Positions 17,365-26,129 of a stretch of 37,541 nucleotides of DNA are shown here, piece by piece. The stretch is taken from positions 1 through 37,541 of the forward strand of contig DVDT01000088.1 of NCBI GenBank assembly GCA_015296085.1, in the 5' to 3' direction. The DNA is from Trichormus sp. M33_DOE_039. GTDB lineage: Bacteria; Cyanobacteriota; Cyanobacteriia; Cyanobacteriales; Nostocaceae. Position 1 is the stretch's first letter, and each line of letters begins with the position of its first letter. Below the pieces are notes generated by a model, which made no database searches, was not told where the DNA came from, and worked only from the letters and a program-made list of their open reading frames with translations. The position numbers and the translations under genes were made by a program.

Positions 17365-17997
17365 GTGGCAACTCACATTAATTCTAGCCAACTGCATTTG
17401 AGATTTTCTCAAGAGATTAAATTACTGCTAAAAAGATTAGCCGAACAGCATTTAAGTCTCGGTGATATTCTGGCGGAAACGTCTGAACGGGGTTTTAGCT
17501 TAGTTATTGCTTTATTAGTTTTACCATTTTTGTTTCCCATGCCACCAGGTTTAGCAGGGCCTTTTGGTGCAGGGTGTTTACTATTGTCTGTACAGATGAT
17601 ACTGGGTAGGCGATCGCCTTGGCTACCCAAACGCATTGCCCGTTATAAATTTCCTCGTCCTTTTGCCCAATTAATCTTACAAAATCTGCGCCGTGTCACC
17701 CAAATCTTGGAGAAAATCACCCGTCCTCGTTTGACTAAAATTGCCGAAAATCCTCTAACTTGGCGAATGAATGGCTTGTGTATCTCCTGGCTGACACTAT
17801 TACTCATGTCACCGATACCATTTACTAATCCCATCCCAACTGTGGGAATTTTACTTTTTACAGTAGCCACTATTGAATCCGATGGCTTACTGATTTGCGT
17901 GAGTTACGCCATCACAGCTTTGACTACTATACTATTTGGATTTATTGGTTATGCCTTGTGGTTAGCACCTAGCTTACTACCATCTTTATGGCGATAA
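17365..17997 (+). CDS. ExoD-like membrane protein (exopolysaccharide synthesis family)
   Basis: The 210-residue protein matches the ExoD family: a soluble N-terminus with LSLGDILAETSERGFSL, followed by hydrophobic spans at about 48-75, 132-152, 154-170 and 175-200. Typical motifs are LLVLPFLFPMPPGLAGPFG and the repeat-like MSPIPFTNPIPTVGILLF. In rhizobia exoD affects exopolysaccharide and alkaline tolerance; the molecular activity is unknown. The start is GTG at 17365. It follows the lipid kinase by 130 bp and ends at a strong terminator. Confidence 0.87.
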   Translation: MATHINSSQLHLRFSQEIKLLLKRLAEQHLSLGDILAETSERGFSLVIALLVLPFLFPMPPGLAGPFGAGCLLLSVQMILGRRSPWLPKRIARYKFPRPFAQLILQNLRRVTQILEKITRPRLTKIAENPLTWRMNGLCISWLTLLLMSPIPFTNPIPTVGILLFTVATIESDGLLICVSYAITALTTILFGFIGYALWLAPSLLPSLWR

Positions 17998-18000
17998 TAA

Positions 18001-18034
18001 AAGCCCCTAGCCACAGACTGAGGGGCTTGCTTTT
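18001..18034 (+). terminator. Intrinsic terminator after ExoD-like gene
   Basis: AAGCCCCT (18001-18008) pairs with AGGGGCTT (18021-18028), followed by GCTTTT. It starts three bases after the stop codon. Confidence 0.88.
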
Positions 18035-18157
18035 ATTTAAGGTGCATCTACTTAATTTATATATCCATTTCGTTTTTAGCTGCGTCAGGAAAGATTAAAG
18101 ACTAGTCATCAGTGATAGTTTCCATTGATTACTAAGTATGAGATGAATAAAATCTTC

Positions 18158-18742
18158 TTAATTTAATGGTATTTTCGCTTTTTGAAATACCTGTTCAGCC
18201 GTAAACTGCCAGCCTGGAAATAAGGAATCCTGAATTAGTTCTTCTCCCATATAAGTTTTTGGTGCTGCATCGGGATAAAAAACAGTAATACTTCTAGCTT
18301 TACTATCTAAAACCCACACTCGCAAAACATTAGCATTTAAATAGTCCTGTGCTTTAGCTGCCATTTTGCCAAAGGTTTGTCCTGGAGAAATAATTTCAAT
18401 CACCAAATCAGGAGGTACAGGACAAGCTTCATCTTCGTTCCAGTCACTGGGTAAACGTTCATAGGAAATGTAGATAATATCCGGTACTGGAATCCAATCT
18501 TGTTCTTGTTTTTTCAATAAAACAGCCCATTCGGGACAAACAAGTCCCTGGCTTTGACACCGTTCCTCAATTAAAGCAAGAATAACATGAGTCAGCTTGG
18601 CATGAAAAAACTTTGGTGACATTTTCGGGACTGCTTGACCATCAATAAGTTCATAGGTTGTATCATCTTCACCTGGGGGGAGATTGAAGAACTCTTGCAA
18701 AGTGAGTTGATTATCAGCTTGGAGAAGCATAGAAAAAACCAC
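18158..18742 (-). CDS. Uma2 family (DUF820) putative endonuclease
   Basis: The 194-residue protein has the Uma2 pattern: LTLQEFFNLPPGEDDTTYEL, IDGQAVPKMSP, WIPVPDIIYIS, PDLVIEIISPGQTFGKMAAK and a C-terminal LRVWVLDSKARSITVF. The D of VPPD, the E of VIEII and the K of AAKAQDYL fit a PD-(D/E)XK-type core. The family is hugely expanded in cyanobacteria and its role is unsettled. A GTG at 18742 and an ATG at 18730 are both possible starts; homology begins after the second. It lies alone, reading in the same direction as aroB. Confidence 0.9.
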   Translation of the reverse strand: MVFSMLLQADNQLTLQEFFNLPPGEDDTTYELIDGQAVPKMSPKFFHAKLTHVILALIEERCQSQGLVCPEWAVLLKKQEQDWIPVPDIIYISYERLPSDWNEDEACPVPPDLVIEIISPGQTFGKMAAKAQDYLNANVLRVWVLDSKARSITVFYPDAAPKTYMGEELIQDSLFPGWQFTAEQVFQKAKIPLN

Positions 18743-18821
18743 AGGATAGCTACTTAAATTTTAACTACCCGAAATTATTTTGAATTTTCTAGTAAAATCC
18801 CCTAGGGGATTTTAAATTGTT

Positions 18822-19913
18822 TTACATTGCCTGTAAAACTTCTCTAATAATCTCTGCGGGTACTTCATCAGTAATTGTGACTACACCTATTTGAGTAGGT
18901 AAGATAAACCGCACTTTACCGTTTTTAACTTTTTTATCTAATTGCAGTGCGTCAATAATGCCTGTGATATCTAAACCTTCTGGTAATTTTGTTGGTAAAC
19001 CCGCTTTTTGAATGAGGGCGTTTTGACGTTCTGTATCTTCTTGTTGCCACATTCCTAATTTCACTGCAATTTGTCCAGCCGCTACCATGCCGATAGCTAC
19101 AGCCTCGCCATGATTCACTAGACGATAACCTGTCAAGCTTTCCACTGCATGGCCAATGGTGTGTCCATAATTAAGAATTGCCCGTAGTCCACCTTCTTTT
19201 TCGTCTTTGCTGACAACATCGGCCTTAGCTTGACAAGAACGGGTGAGAATAGAGTTGATCAATTCCGGTTTAATGTACCGCAGTTGATTCAGATTTTTGC
19301 TAGCTTCCATTTGGGCAAATAACTCAGCGTCCCAAATCACACCGTACTTAATTACCTCTGCCATACCCGCCCGAAACTCTCGCATGGGAAGGGTTTTCAG
19401 CACTTCTGGGTCAACTAATACTAAACGTGGCTGGTGGAATGCGCCAATTAAGTTTTTACCTTGGGGGTGATTCACGCCTGTTTTACCACCTATTGCGGAA
19501 TCTACCATTGCCAGGAGAGTGGTTGGCACTTGTACAACATTAATCCCTCGCAGCCAACTAGCAGCAGCGAAGCCAGTCATATCACCAATTACGCCTCCCC
19601 CTAAAGCTACCATTGTGGAAGAACGTTCCAGGCGATTTTCTAGAGCGATATCGTAGAGTTTTTGAATGGAGTTGAGGGTTTTGTAGCGTTCTCCAGCTGG
19701 TAAGCAATAGCTAGCTACTTGAAAACCAGCAGCTTCTAGTGACTTTATGCTTTTTTCACCATAATGCTTAAATATTGTGGGATTGGAAACCAGCAATACC
19801 TTTTTGCCCAGTTTCAAATCAGCCATCCGTTGACCCAGTTGTTCTAAACTTCCAGGTGCGATCGCAATCTCGTAAGACTGCTGTGGTAGATTCACATTAA
19901 TTACAGAAGTCAT
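18822..19913 (-). CDS. aroB: 3-dehydroquinate synthase
   Basis: AroB converts DAHP to 3-dehydroquinate, the second step of the shikimate pathway, with NAD and a divalent metal. The 363-residue length is standard. Signatures include [19 protein letters not shown] (about 105-123), [20 protein letters not shown] (about 127-146), [23 protein letters not shown] (metal-binding histidines, about 247-258) and [10 protein letters not shown] (about 267). The ATG at 19913 starts [16 protein letters not shown]. The upstream region contains a palindromic repeat element. Confidence 0.97.
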   Translation of the reverse strand: MTSVINVNLPQQSYEIAIAPGSLEQLGQRMADLKLGKKVLLVSNPTIFKHYGEKSIKSLEAAGFQVASYCLPAGERYKTLNSIQKLYDIALENRLERSSTMVALGGGVIGDMTGFAAASWLRGINVVQVPTTLLAMVDSAIGGKTGVNHPQGKNLIGAFHQPRLVLVDPEVLKTLPMREFRAGMAEVIKYGVIWDAELFAQMEASKNLNQLRYIKPELINSILTRSCQAKADVVSKDEKEGGLRAILNYGHTIGHAVESLTGYRLVNHGEAVAIGMVAAGQIAVKLGMWQQEDTERQNALIQKAGLPTKLPEGLDITGIIDALQLDKKVKNGKVRFILPTQIGVVTITDEVPAEIIREVLQAM

Positions 19914-19962
19914 TACCCAAACCCTAACAAGTGCCGTGGGCTTGTATTCTACCGCATTCTAG

Positions 19963-20092
19963 GGGAGCAGAGGAGCCAGTGCGTTGCGGTGAATCCAGCC
20001 CTGTCGGCGGGTCTCCCGCCGTAGGGGACTGGTGAACCCGAAGGGAGGTTCCCTCCGTTGTAGCCACTGGCGTGAGCAAGGGAGCAGAGGAG
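19963..20092. repeat. Palindromic repeat element with terminal inverted repeats and 13-bp flanking direct repeats
   Basis: The core 19975-20071 begins GCCAGTG and ends CACTGGC. It holds two internal hairpins (CGGCGGG-TCT-CCCGCCG at 20005-20021 and GGGAGG-TT-CCCTCC at 20043-20056). The direct repeat GGGAGCAGAGGAG occurs at 19963-19975 and at 20080-20092. It is G+C-rich and probably a non-autonomous repeat of the kind scattered in Nostoc genomes. Confidence 0.75.
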
Positions 20093-20098
20093 AAAAAC

Positions 20099-20155
20099 TA
20101 ATGACTAATGATTAATGACAGATGACTGCTGACTAACGACTAATGATTAATGACC
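20099..20155. repeat. Short tandem repeat of ATGACTAATGATTA-like units
   Basis: Degenerate units (TAATGAC, TAATGAT, TGACTAA) fill the spacer before petL. Confidence 0.7.
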
Positions 20156-20204
20156 AAAAATTAATGCTTCAATATAGTTAGTAAAGTATTGTGGAGAAAA
20201 ATAA

Positions 20205-20300
20205 ATGTTAGGAGTAGTATCTTACATCCTGTTTTTGGCCTTGTTCACTGGCATCGCTGTAGGTTTGCTGTTCGGTCTGCGTTCTGCCAAAATTCTCTAA
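20205..20300 (+). CDS. petL: Cytochrome b6f complex subunit PetL
   Basis: A 31-residue ORF encodes one transmembrane helix: [20 protein letters not shown] followed by [11 protein letters not shown]. The hydrophobic helix (3-24) with a short basic C-terminus matches the PetL subunit as I recall it from Nostoc (ending GLRSAKIL). PetL is a peripheral small subunit that stabilises the cytochrome b6f dimer in the thylakoid. GTGGAG lies about nine bases before the ATG. The gene sits between repeat arrays and is convergent with bioB. Confidence 0.82.
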   Translation: MLGVVSYILFLALFTGIAVGLLFGLRSAKIL

Positions 20301-20306
20301 TAATTA

Positions 20307-20397
20307 AGGGTATAGGGGTATAAGGGTATGGGGGTATAAGGGTGGAAGAGAGGAAGAATTCTACACCCCTACACCCCTACACCCCTACACCCCTACT
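20307..20397. repeat. Short tandem repeats running into the bioB 3' end
   Basis: The left part is GGGTATA-type units. The right part is four to five copies of CTACACCC (20361-20395). The array encodes the last codons and the stop of bioB on the other strand. Confidence 0.85.
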
Positions 20398-21389
20398 TGA
20401 GTAGCTACCCGATTCGGTCGTTGGGAGGGTGGACGCATTTCTAAGCCCAGTAAATTCAGCATTTCCTGGTCTGCATCGTAGTCTGGGCAGGGGGTAGTGA
20501 CTGTTAACATCTTGTTGTCGTCGCTGGAAAAGATGGAGTTAGCCCCCGCCATGAAACAAAAAGCTTGTTCAACTTGAGAAAGTCTCGCCCTACCAGCACT
20601 TAACCGCACATCGGAAGTTGGCATAATTATCCGGGCCGTAGCTATCATTCTGACAACATCCCAAATAGGGACATCTGGCTGATTTTCTAACGGTGTACCT
20701 TCTACTTGGGAGAGAATATTAATTGGTACTGATTCTGGGTGAGGATCAAGATTAGCCAATGTGTGTAACATGGAAATCCGATCCTCGATGCTTTCGCCTA
20801 AACCGAGAATACCACCGGAACAGACAGTCACGTTAGTCTGCCGGACATTTTCAATGGTGTTGAGGCGATCGCTATAAGTTCTAGTGGTGATGATTGTACT
20901 GTAGTATTCTGCTGAGGTATCTAAGTTATGGTTATAAGCATACAATCCGGCGGCTTCTAAGCGTTTGGCTTGGTCTGTTGTCAGCATCCCCAAAGTACAA
21001 CAAACCTCTAAACCCATGTCAGTGACATCTTTGACCATATCCAGAACTTTCTCAAATTGAGAATTATCCCGCACTTCCCGCCAAGCTGCACCCATGCAAA
21101 CACGACTGACACCTTTTTGTTTAGCGGTTTGGGCAATGTTAACTACTGTTTCTTTATCTAAGAGGGCTTGGGGCTTGACCTCGGTTTGATAGCGGGAAGA
21201 TTGAGCGCAGTAGCTACAATCTTCTGGACACCCACCAGTTTTAATGGATATCAGCTTACATACTTGGATTTGTTTGGGGTCATGAAATTGGCGATGGACG
21301 CTAGCAGCCTGATAAATTAGCTCTAGCAATGGTGTATTATATACTTCCCGAATTTCTAATTCTTGCCAATCGTAGCGTATTCCCGACAT
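20385..21389 (-). CDS. bioB: Biotin synthase
   Basis: BioB is a radical-SAM enzyme that inserts sulfur into dethiobiotin. The 334-residue protein has the radical-SAM cluster motif [11 protein letters not shown] (C-x3-C-x2-C, about 54-61) and the downstream segment [16 protein letters not shown], which includes the arginine ligand of the [2Fe-2S] cluster. Other BioB blocks are [18 protein letters not shown] and [10 protein letters not shown]. The C-terminal residues QVGV and the TAG stop are encoded by the first unit of a tandem repeat, so this end is probably newly evolved. The ATG at 21389 starts [18 protein letters not shown]. No other biotin genes are in the window. Confidence 0.97.
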   Translation of the reverse strand: MSGIRYDWQELEIREVYNTPLLELIYQAASVHRQFHDPKQIQVCKLISIKTGGCPEDCSYCAQSSRYQTEVKPQALLDKETVVNIAQTAKQKGVSRVCMGAAWREVRDNSQFEKVLDMVKDVTDMGLEVCCTLGMLTTDQAKRLEAAGLYAYNHNLDTSAEYYSTIITTRTYSDRLNTIENVRQTNVTVCSGGILGLGESIEDRISMLHTLANLDPHPESVPINILSQVEGTPLENQPDVPIWDVVRMIATARIIMPTSDVRLSAGRARLSQVEQAFCFMAGANSIFSSDDNKMLTVTTPCPDYDADQEMLNLLGLEMRPPSQRPNRVATQVGV

Positions 21390-21608
21390 TAGTATCCTTC
21401 TTCTAGACTGGATTAAATAACAGCTGTCTTTTTGTTATATCCCCTAACGTACATCTTTTGGCGCAGGCTACTGCACCCATTATCCTCGACCAGATTGGAG
21501 ATATGTGATTAACCAGCGTAAGGAATGCGGAGAAAATTTCTGTAAATTTAGCGACAATATAATTATTTCTTGCTCTTACACCCCTGCACTATTTTTACAT
21601 CTATCGAT

Positions 21609-22187
21609 ATGAAATCAGAACTACCCATAATTACAAGCGATCGCCTCTTGTTGCGAATAGGTATTCAAGAAGATATACCCAAAATTCTCAAATATTTTCT
21701 TGAAAATAGAGATTTCTTGACACCATTTTATCCTATTTGGGCAGACCATTTTTTCACAGAATACTATTGGCACAACCAAGTAGAAAATAATTTTTTAGAA
21801 TTTATTCATGACCAGTCTTTAAAGTTATTTATTTTCCCTAAAAAACAACCTAAAGAAATCATTGGTACTATCAATTTTAATAATTTTATTCGGGGGGCAG
21901 CCCATTTCTGCCATGTGGGGTATAGTTTAGCGGAAGCTGCTCAAGGTAAGGGTTATATGACTGAAGCTTTGCAGGCGGCTACTCAATATGTTTTTCAAGA
22001 ATTAAACTTTCATCGCATTATGGCTAACTATATGCCCCACAATCAACGCAGTGGCAATGTCTTAAAGCGATTGGGATTTGTAGTGGAAGGTTACGCTAGA
22101 GATTATTTATTAATTAACGGCCAGTGGCAAGACCATATTCTCACTAGTTTAATTAATCCTAACTGGCAAGCCAATAATTGGGAATAG
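21609..22187 (+). CDS. GNAT acetyltransferase (RimJ/RimL type)
   Basis: The 192-residue protein opens ITSDRLLLRIGIQEDIPKIL, as RimJ-like N-acetyltransferases do. It carries the acetyl-CoA loop VGYSLAEAAQGKGYMTEAL (Q/RxxGxG/A type) and the C-terminal HRIMANYMPHNQRSGNVLKR with LGF after it. The family acetylates protein N-termini (for example of ribosomal proteins) or small molecules; the substrate here is unknown. The frame is open from 21570, but homology starts at ATG 21609 (MKSELPIITSDR), which has no strong Shine-Dalgarno. It is divergent from bioB and convergent with the antiporter gene. Confidence 0.88.
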   Translation: MKSELPIITSDRLLLRIGIQEDIPKILKYFLENRDFLTPFYPIWADHFFTEYYWHNQVENNFLEFIHDQSLKLFIFPKKQPKEIIGTINFNNFIRGAAHFCHVGYSLAEAAQGKGYMTEALQAATQYVFQELNFHRIMANYMPHNQRSGNVLKRLGFVVEGYARDYLLINGQWQDHILTSLINPNWQANNWE

Positions 22188-22240
22188 GGAATGGGGAGTG
22201 GAAAGCATGGGGAAGCAGGGGAGGTAAGGGAATAACAATC

Positions 22241-22276
22241 CAATACCCAATACCCAATACTCAATACCCCATACCC
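22241..22276. repeat. Short tandem heptamer repeat (CAATACC)
   Basis: Four to five units of CAATACC with variants lie just beyond the antiporter stop codon and the acetyltransferase. Confidence 0.8.
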
Positions 22277-22278
22277 TA

Positions 22279-23694
22279 TTAACCGATTAAATCGGCTTTC
22301 TCCAAAGATTCTGGTAAATCCTCAGATTTCTTAAAGGCAAACCGCAACAAAGGCGGTGCTAAAAAGGTGGTGAGAATCACCATAATCACAATTGCGGCTT
22401 GCAGAGGTTTATCTAAAGTGCCGCTAGCTGCACCAATACCTGCAAAGACTAAACCAACTTCACCACGAGGAATCATACCCACACCAACTGCTACACGGTT
22501 GATTCCAGGTTGACCGAAGACTGCCCAACCAGTGACAACTTTACCTATAATTGCTACCAAAATTAAGAAGGCAGCAATAACTAATCCTTCTCTGTTTTCA
22601 GGAACTACAGGATTCAGCACACTTATATCTACTTTAGCTCCCACTGTCACAAAGAAAACTGGTACAAGAATATCAGCAATAGGCTTAACTTGCTCATCTA
22701 ACTCGTTGCGCCTATCAGTTTCATCCAAAACTAAGCCAGCTGCAAATGCACCTAAGATAGCTTCTAAATGAATGGCATTGCCTAAAAACGCCATGAAGAA
22801 GGCAAAAATAAATGCGGGAATTACTAAATTACCTCGCGTTTTTAAAAGGCTAGTAACAGTGCAGAAACTTTGGTTGAAAAATTTGCCCAGTAAAATCGAG
22901 CCAATCAGAAAAACAGTCGCACTGACAATTAAATAAATGACATTGAAAACATCGACTTCGCCAGTTTTAGCTAAACTAGCGACCACTGCTAAGACAATGA
23001 TGCCTAAAATATCGTCGATGACTGCTGCACCAACAATAATTTGACCCTCTCTCGATTTGAGACGGCCTAATTCTGAGAGAACTTTGGAGGTGATACCAAT
23101 ACTTGTTGCGGTTAAGGCTGCACCAGCAAAAATCGCGGGAATAACAGGGGCATGAAATAATAAAATCAGCCCAGCTGTACCAGCAGCAAAGGGAACTGCT
23201 ACCCCCACACAAGCCACTATAGTTGCTTGATAACCGACTTTTTGCAGTTCTCTTAAATCTGACTCCAAACCGATTTCAAATAACAGAATAATCACACCCA
23301 ACTCAGCCAGAATGGAAATAGCTTCACTCTGGCTGTTAAAAATTGCTGTGGCTGCATCAGGGGTGAGATTGTTAATAAATTGCAGCACAGTCATAATCAT
23401 GGAGTCACCGGCCACTGCACCACTTTCGGGAAACACAACCAAATGCAGTGCTGAAGCACCCACCAATACACCACCAACTAATTCACCTAAAACTGGCGGT
23501 AAGTCAATCATTCTAGATAACTCACCACCAATTTTACTAGCCAGATAAATGACTACTAAACTCAGTAGTACACCAGTCAACACAATGGGAGCATTTTCGG
23601 CGTTGGTTTCTGTTGTTAACAACAAAGGTGGCAGTGCAGAAATTATGGGTGTCAAAGAATTCATCGCATTAAGGATTGGTTCTGAAAAAGTCAT
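22279..23694 (-). CDS. CPA2-type Na+/H+ antiporter (NhaS3-like)
   Basis: The 471-residue protein has about twelve hydrophobic spans and the CPA2 hallmarks: LGELVGGVLVGAS (about 90), GVIILLFEIGLESDLRELQK (about 150), the ion-binding aspartate pair in GAAVIDDILGIIVLAVV (about 228), and GMIPRGEVGLVFAGIG (about 424). It resembles NhaS3 of Synechocystis, an essential thylakoid antiporter, but KefB-like K+/H+ exchange is an alternative. It lacks a C-terminal TrkA-N domain, favouring NhaS3. The ATG start gives a longer N-terminal hydrophobic segment, perhaps a signal anchor. It is transcribed alone. Confidence 0.85.
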   Translation of the reverse strand: MTFSEPILNAMNSLTPIISALPPLLLTTETNAENAPIVLTGVLLSLVVIYLASKIGGELSRMIDLPPVLGELVGGVLVGASALHLVVFPESGAVAGDSMIMTVLQFINNLTPDAATAIFNSQSEAISILAELGVIILLFEIGLESDLRELQKVGYQATIVACVGVAVPFAAGTAGLILLFHAPVIPAIFAGAALTATSIGITSKVLSELGRLKSREGQIIVGAAVIDDILGIIVLAVVASLAKTGEVDVFNVIYLIVSATVFLIGSILLGKFFNQSFCTVTSLLKTRGNLVIPAFIFAFFMAFLGNAIHLEAILGAFAAGLVLDETDRRNELDEQVKPIADILVPVFFVTVGAKVDISVLNPVVPENREGLVIAAFLILVAIIGKVVTGWAVFGQPGINRVAVGVGMIPRGEVGLVFAGIGAASGTLDKPLQAAIVIMVILTTFLAPPLLRFAFKKSEDLPESLEKADLIG

Positions 23695-23777
23695 CTGATT
23701 TATCTGTAAGTGATGGACTCAAACAATTTCGGGTTTTGGATTGTTCAATCACTAATCGATGTGGTTGACAAATAATT

Positions 23778-23797
23778 GGACAGGCAAAAACCTGTCC
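23778..23797. repeat. Hairpin between antiporter gene and SulP fragment
   Basis: GGACAGG (23778-23784) and CCTGTCC (23791-23797) enclose CAAAAA, with AATT on both sides. It may be the original terminator of the SulP gene on the reverse strand. Confidence 0.5.
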
Positions 23798-23928
23798 GAA
23801 TTAGTTGTATCTTTTGCTAGAGTTTAACTTGTTGTAGTAAGAGAAGGAATAGGTAATAGGTCATAAAAAATCACCTGTAACCCATAATCTGTCATCTACA
23901 ATTGTCTCTTACTCCCCTGGAGAAGCAA

Positions 23929-23951
23929 GCTACGCGGTAGCATTGCGTAGC
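23929..23951. repeat. Palindromic repeat (GCTACGC...GCGTAGC)
   Basis: 7-bp perfect arms around GGTAGCATT; the CTACGC/GCGTAG core is characteristic of dispersed repeats in Nostocales. Confidence 0.6.
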
Positions 23952-23982
23952 AAAGAGAAGACCGTGCCGACTCACCTTTCAC

Positions 23983-24207
23983 TTAGTAGACACTAGTTGC
24001 AGTATCACTTTTAACTAAAGCGACTGCTTGTTTGAGGGCTTCTACTCGGTCTACAAACATATGATGTGCTGGTACAAATCTAGAAACGCCAAAGTTTTCT
24101 AAGCGGCGTTTGACTTTGCCTGTTGCACCGACTATGAGAACGTGACGACCCTGCTCAGAAGCATCTTTGATGGCATTCTCAATAGCTAAAGAAGCTAAAT
24201 CATGAGT
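23983..24207 (-). pseudogene. 3' remnant (STAS domain end) of a SulP/BicA-type transporter gene
   Basis: On the reverse strand, codons from 24207 to the stop at 23983-23985 read THDLASLAIENAIKDASEQG, then RHVLIVGATGKVKRRLENFG and VSRFVPAHHMFVDRVEAL. This is the helix-strand pattern of the C-terminal half of the STAS domain of SulP anion/bicarbonate transporters. A stop codon lies immediately upstream in frame (24208-24210), and the matching 5' part is found at 26317-26613. About 390 codons between them are missing. It lacks a start and cannot make a transporter. Confidence 0.8.
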
Positions 24208-24319
24208 TTAAAGCGATCAAGGTTAAGGGTTTGAGGGAGTCATAAAACTGCTAGGGGTATGAAAAAGGCAGCCAAAGGACGGTCATGCTTTGGATGCAGT
24301 TCCCTGGATCGAGACAAGC

Positions 24320-24418
24320 TCAGTTGTCAGTGAGTGACATGGGTGAATAGATGTTTAGATTATCTTGAATCACAGTCAGCTTCTCTGCTTGGGCATCATC
24401 TAAATCGACTAACGTTTT
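24320..24418 (-). pseudogene. Degraded IS630-like transposase fragment
   Basis: The reverse strand reads TLVDLDDAQAEKLTVIQDNL followed by NIYSPMSLT and a stop. This resembles the IS630-family segment around the second catalytic aspartate (VVxDNLNTHxPxSLY). Only about 30 codons match and no other part of an IS630 element is seen. It lies between sbtB and the SulP 3' remnant, at the edge of the foreign segment. Confidence 0.5.
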
Positions 24419-24480
24419 GAGTAACGACCACCAAAAAGCCGGGATCATGACCCAGTTTCTTAGGTCTGCATCGTTTCGAT

Positions 24481-24819
<339 letters not shown>

Positions 24820-24899
24820 TTACCTCCTTACATAATGTATATCGATCTACTTGGTCTGTCGGGTCAAGAGAGTGCCGACAGACAGCGACCCGTCTGGGA

Positions 24900-26009
24900 T
24901 TAGCCGCCGATCGCCTGAGCGAGTCCGAGGAAGAACGGTATACACAAGCCAATCGCAACTGGCGTACCGACGGCTGTGGACGCGCCTATATAGGCGGATG
25001 GATTGGCTGATGGGATACCGGCTCGCAAGGTGGGCGGACCTGAGATGTCGGAACTAGAGGCAGCAATCACAGCCAGAACCACGACACCGCCCATGCTGAA
25101 TCCCGCCAATTTATGGGCAATCATACCGAGACCGAAGGCAATTAACCCATGTACAAACGGTGCTACCACACTATACACGACGTACCACTGGGCTACCTTA
25201 CGCAGTTCGCCAACCCTTGACCAAGCTTCCATACCCATAACCAGCATCAAGATCGAAAGCAAGCCGCGAAAGGCGGGATCGTAGAAGCTTTTATAGACAC
25301 TTTCCGGTTGGGTGAACAGTCCAAGAGCAAGGCCTAACAACATTGCCGATAGGGCAGGGCCCCGGAGGCTTTCCTCGATGATCGGCCATATCTTGACGCG
25401 ATTATCCTCATCTCCCTTCTGCTGGCTGAGATACTCCTGCCGACTGCTGGGATAATCTTTTTGATCCGGATAATCGCCAGCCGCAACAGGCTGCCCAGGA
25501 GAGTAGACTGCTTCTTTACGCTTCTTCTTGTTGATGTAAATGTTAGCCACCACAATCGCAGTGACGAGCGCGGGGATATCCATGAAGGGATAGAGTGCGC
25601 CAGCCCATGGCTCGTATGCCATCTTTTGTTCTTCCAATACTGTCAGAGCGGCAGCCATGGTAGAGCCACTCACGGCACCAAACAAACCCCCGGTCGCGAT
25701 CGCATCCACGGTTTTGACCTTCGGCATCTTGGCTAATGTATAGCGCGCGATGAATACAATCGTAATCCCTGTTATTACAGCAAAGATCATGGGAAAGACC
25801 ATAGCCACCAGGTTGGAATTGCGGATCGCAATTCCACCGGTCAGACCGATTTTGGTGAGCAGCATGAAGACGATGATCGTACAAATCGCCTCTGGAATTA
25901 CCAATTCGCTACCAAGGGCGGCAATAATCATACCGCCAATCAGAAACGCAAGCGTTGGGGACTGCAACTGTTTAACGAAGTCCATCAAAAAAAAGGACAA
26001 AAAATCCAC
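24900..26009 (-). CDS. sbtA: SbtA, high-affinity sodium-dependent bicarbonate transporter
   Basis: SbtA imports bicarbonate with Na+ at the plasma membrane as part of the CO2-concentrating mechanism. The 369-residue protein closely follows the Synechocystis SbtA as I recall it (374 aa): MDFLSFFLMDFVKQLQSPTL at the start, TKIGLTGGIAIRNSNL, then KTVDAIATGGLFGAVSGSTM. After the cytoplasmic linker (KKKRKEA to QQKGDEDNRVKIWP) come MGMEAWSRVGELRKVAQWYV and SSSDISGPPTLRAGIPSANP. Start: the GTG at 26009 has AGGAGG five bases upstream and gives the expected N-terminus. The frame is open further upstream (to 26315), but that part is a SulP fragment. G+C content is visibly above that of the resident genes, indicating transfer from another cyanobacterium. 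Confidence 0.95.
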   Translation of the reverse strand: MDFLSFFLMDFVKQLQSPTLAFLIGGMIIAALGSELVIPEAICTIIVFMLLTKIGLTGGIAIRNSNLVAMVFPMIFAVITGITIVFIARYTLAKMPKVKTVDAIATGGLFGAVSGSTMAAALTVLEEQKMAYEPWAGALYPFMDIPALVTAIVVANIYINKKKRKEAVYSPGQPVAAGDYPDQKDYPSSRQEYLSQQKGDEDNRVKIWPIIEESLRGPALSAMLLGLALGLFTQPESVYKSFYDPAFRGLLSILMLVMGMEAWSRVGELRKVAQWYVVYSVVAPFVHGLIAFGLGMIAHKLAGFSMGGVVVLAVIAASSSDISGPPTLRAGIPSANPSAYIGASTAVGTPVAIGLCIPFFLGLAQAIGG

Positions 26010-26025
26010 GAATGCCTCCTTGTTT

Positions 26026-26041
26026 CTCCTCTGACGAGGAG
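26026..26041 (-). promoter_or_regulatory. Hairpin next to the sbtA ribosome binding site
   Basis: CTCCTC (26026-26031) and GAGGAG (26036-26041) form a 6-bp stem with a 4-nt loop, five bases before the AGGAGG of sbtA. On the mRNA either CUCCUC arm could alternatively pair with AGGAGG and hide it. Candidate translational control. Confidence 0.5.
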
Positions 26042-26056
26042 TATTGCAATAAATGA

Positions 26057-26070
26057 ACTCTAAAGAGTTA
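26057..26070. promoter_or_regulatory. Palindrome upstream of sbtA
   Basis: AACTCT-AA-AGAGTT is a 6-bp-arm palindrome 48-61 bp before the sbtA start. It could be an operator; the known inorganic-carbon LysR regulators bind less symmetrical T-N11-A sites, so the match to them is weak. Confidence 0.35.
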
Positions 26071-26129
26071 AAGAGAGTCAGAGTGAGGCGGTTCACCCCT
26101 ACAGCACAGGTGTTGCACGAGAACGTGTA

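Noticed and set aside
20307-20397. CRISPR array
   Set aside because: Units are 7-8 bp, directly abutting and without unique spacers, so these are short tandem repeats. The same holds for the arrays at 8280-8330 and 22241-22276.
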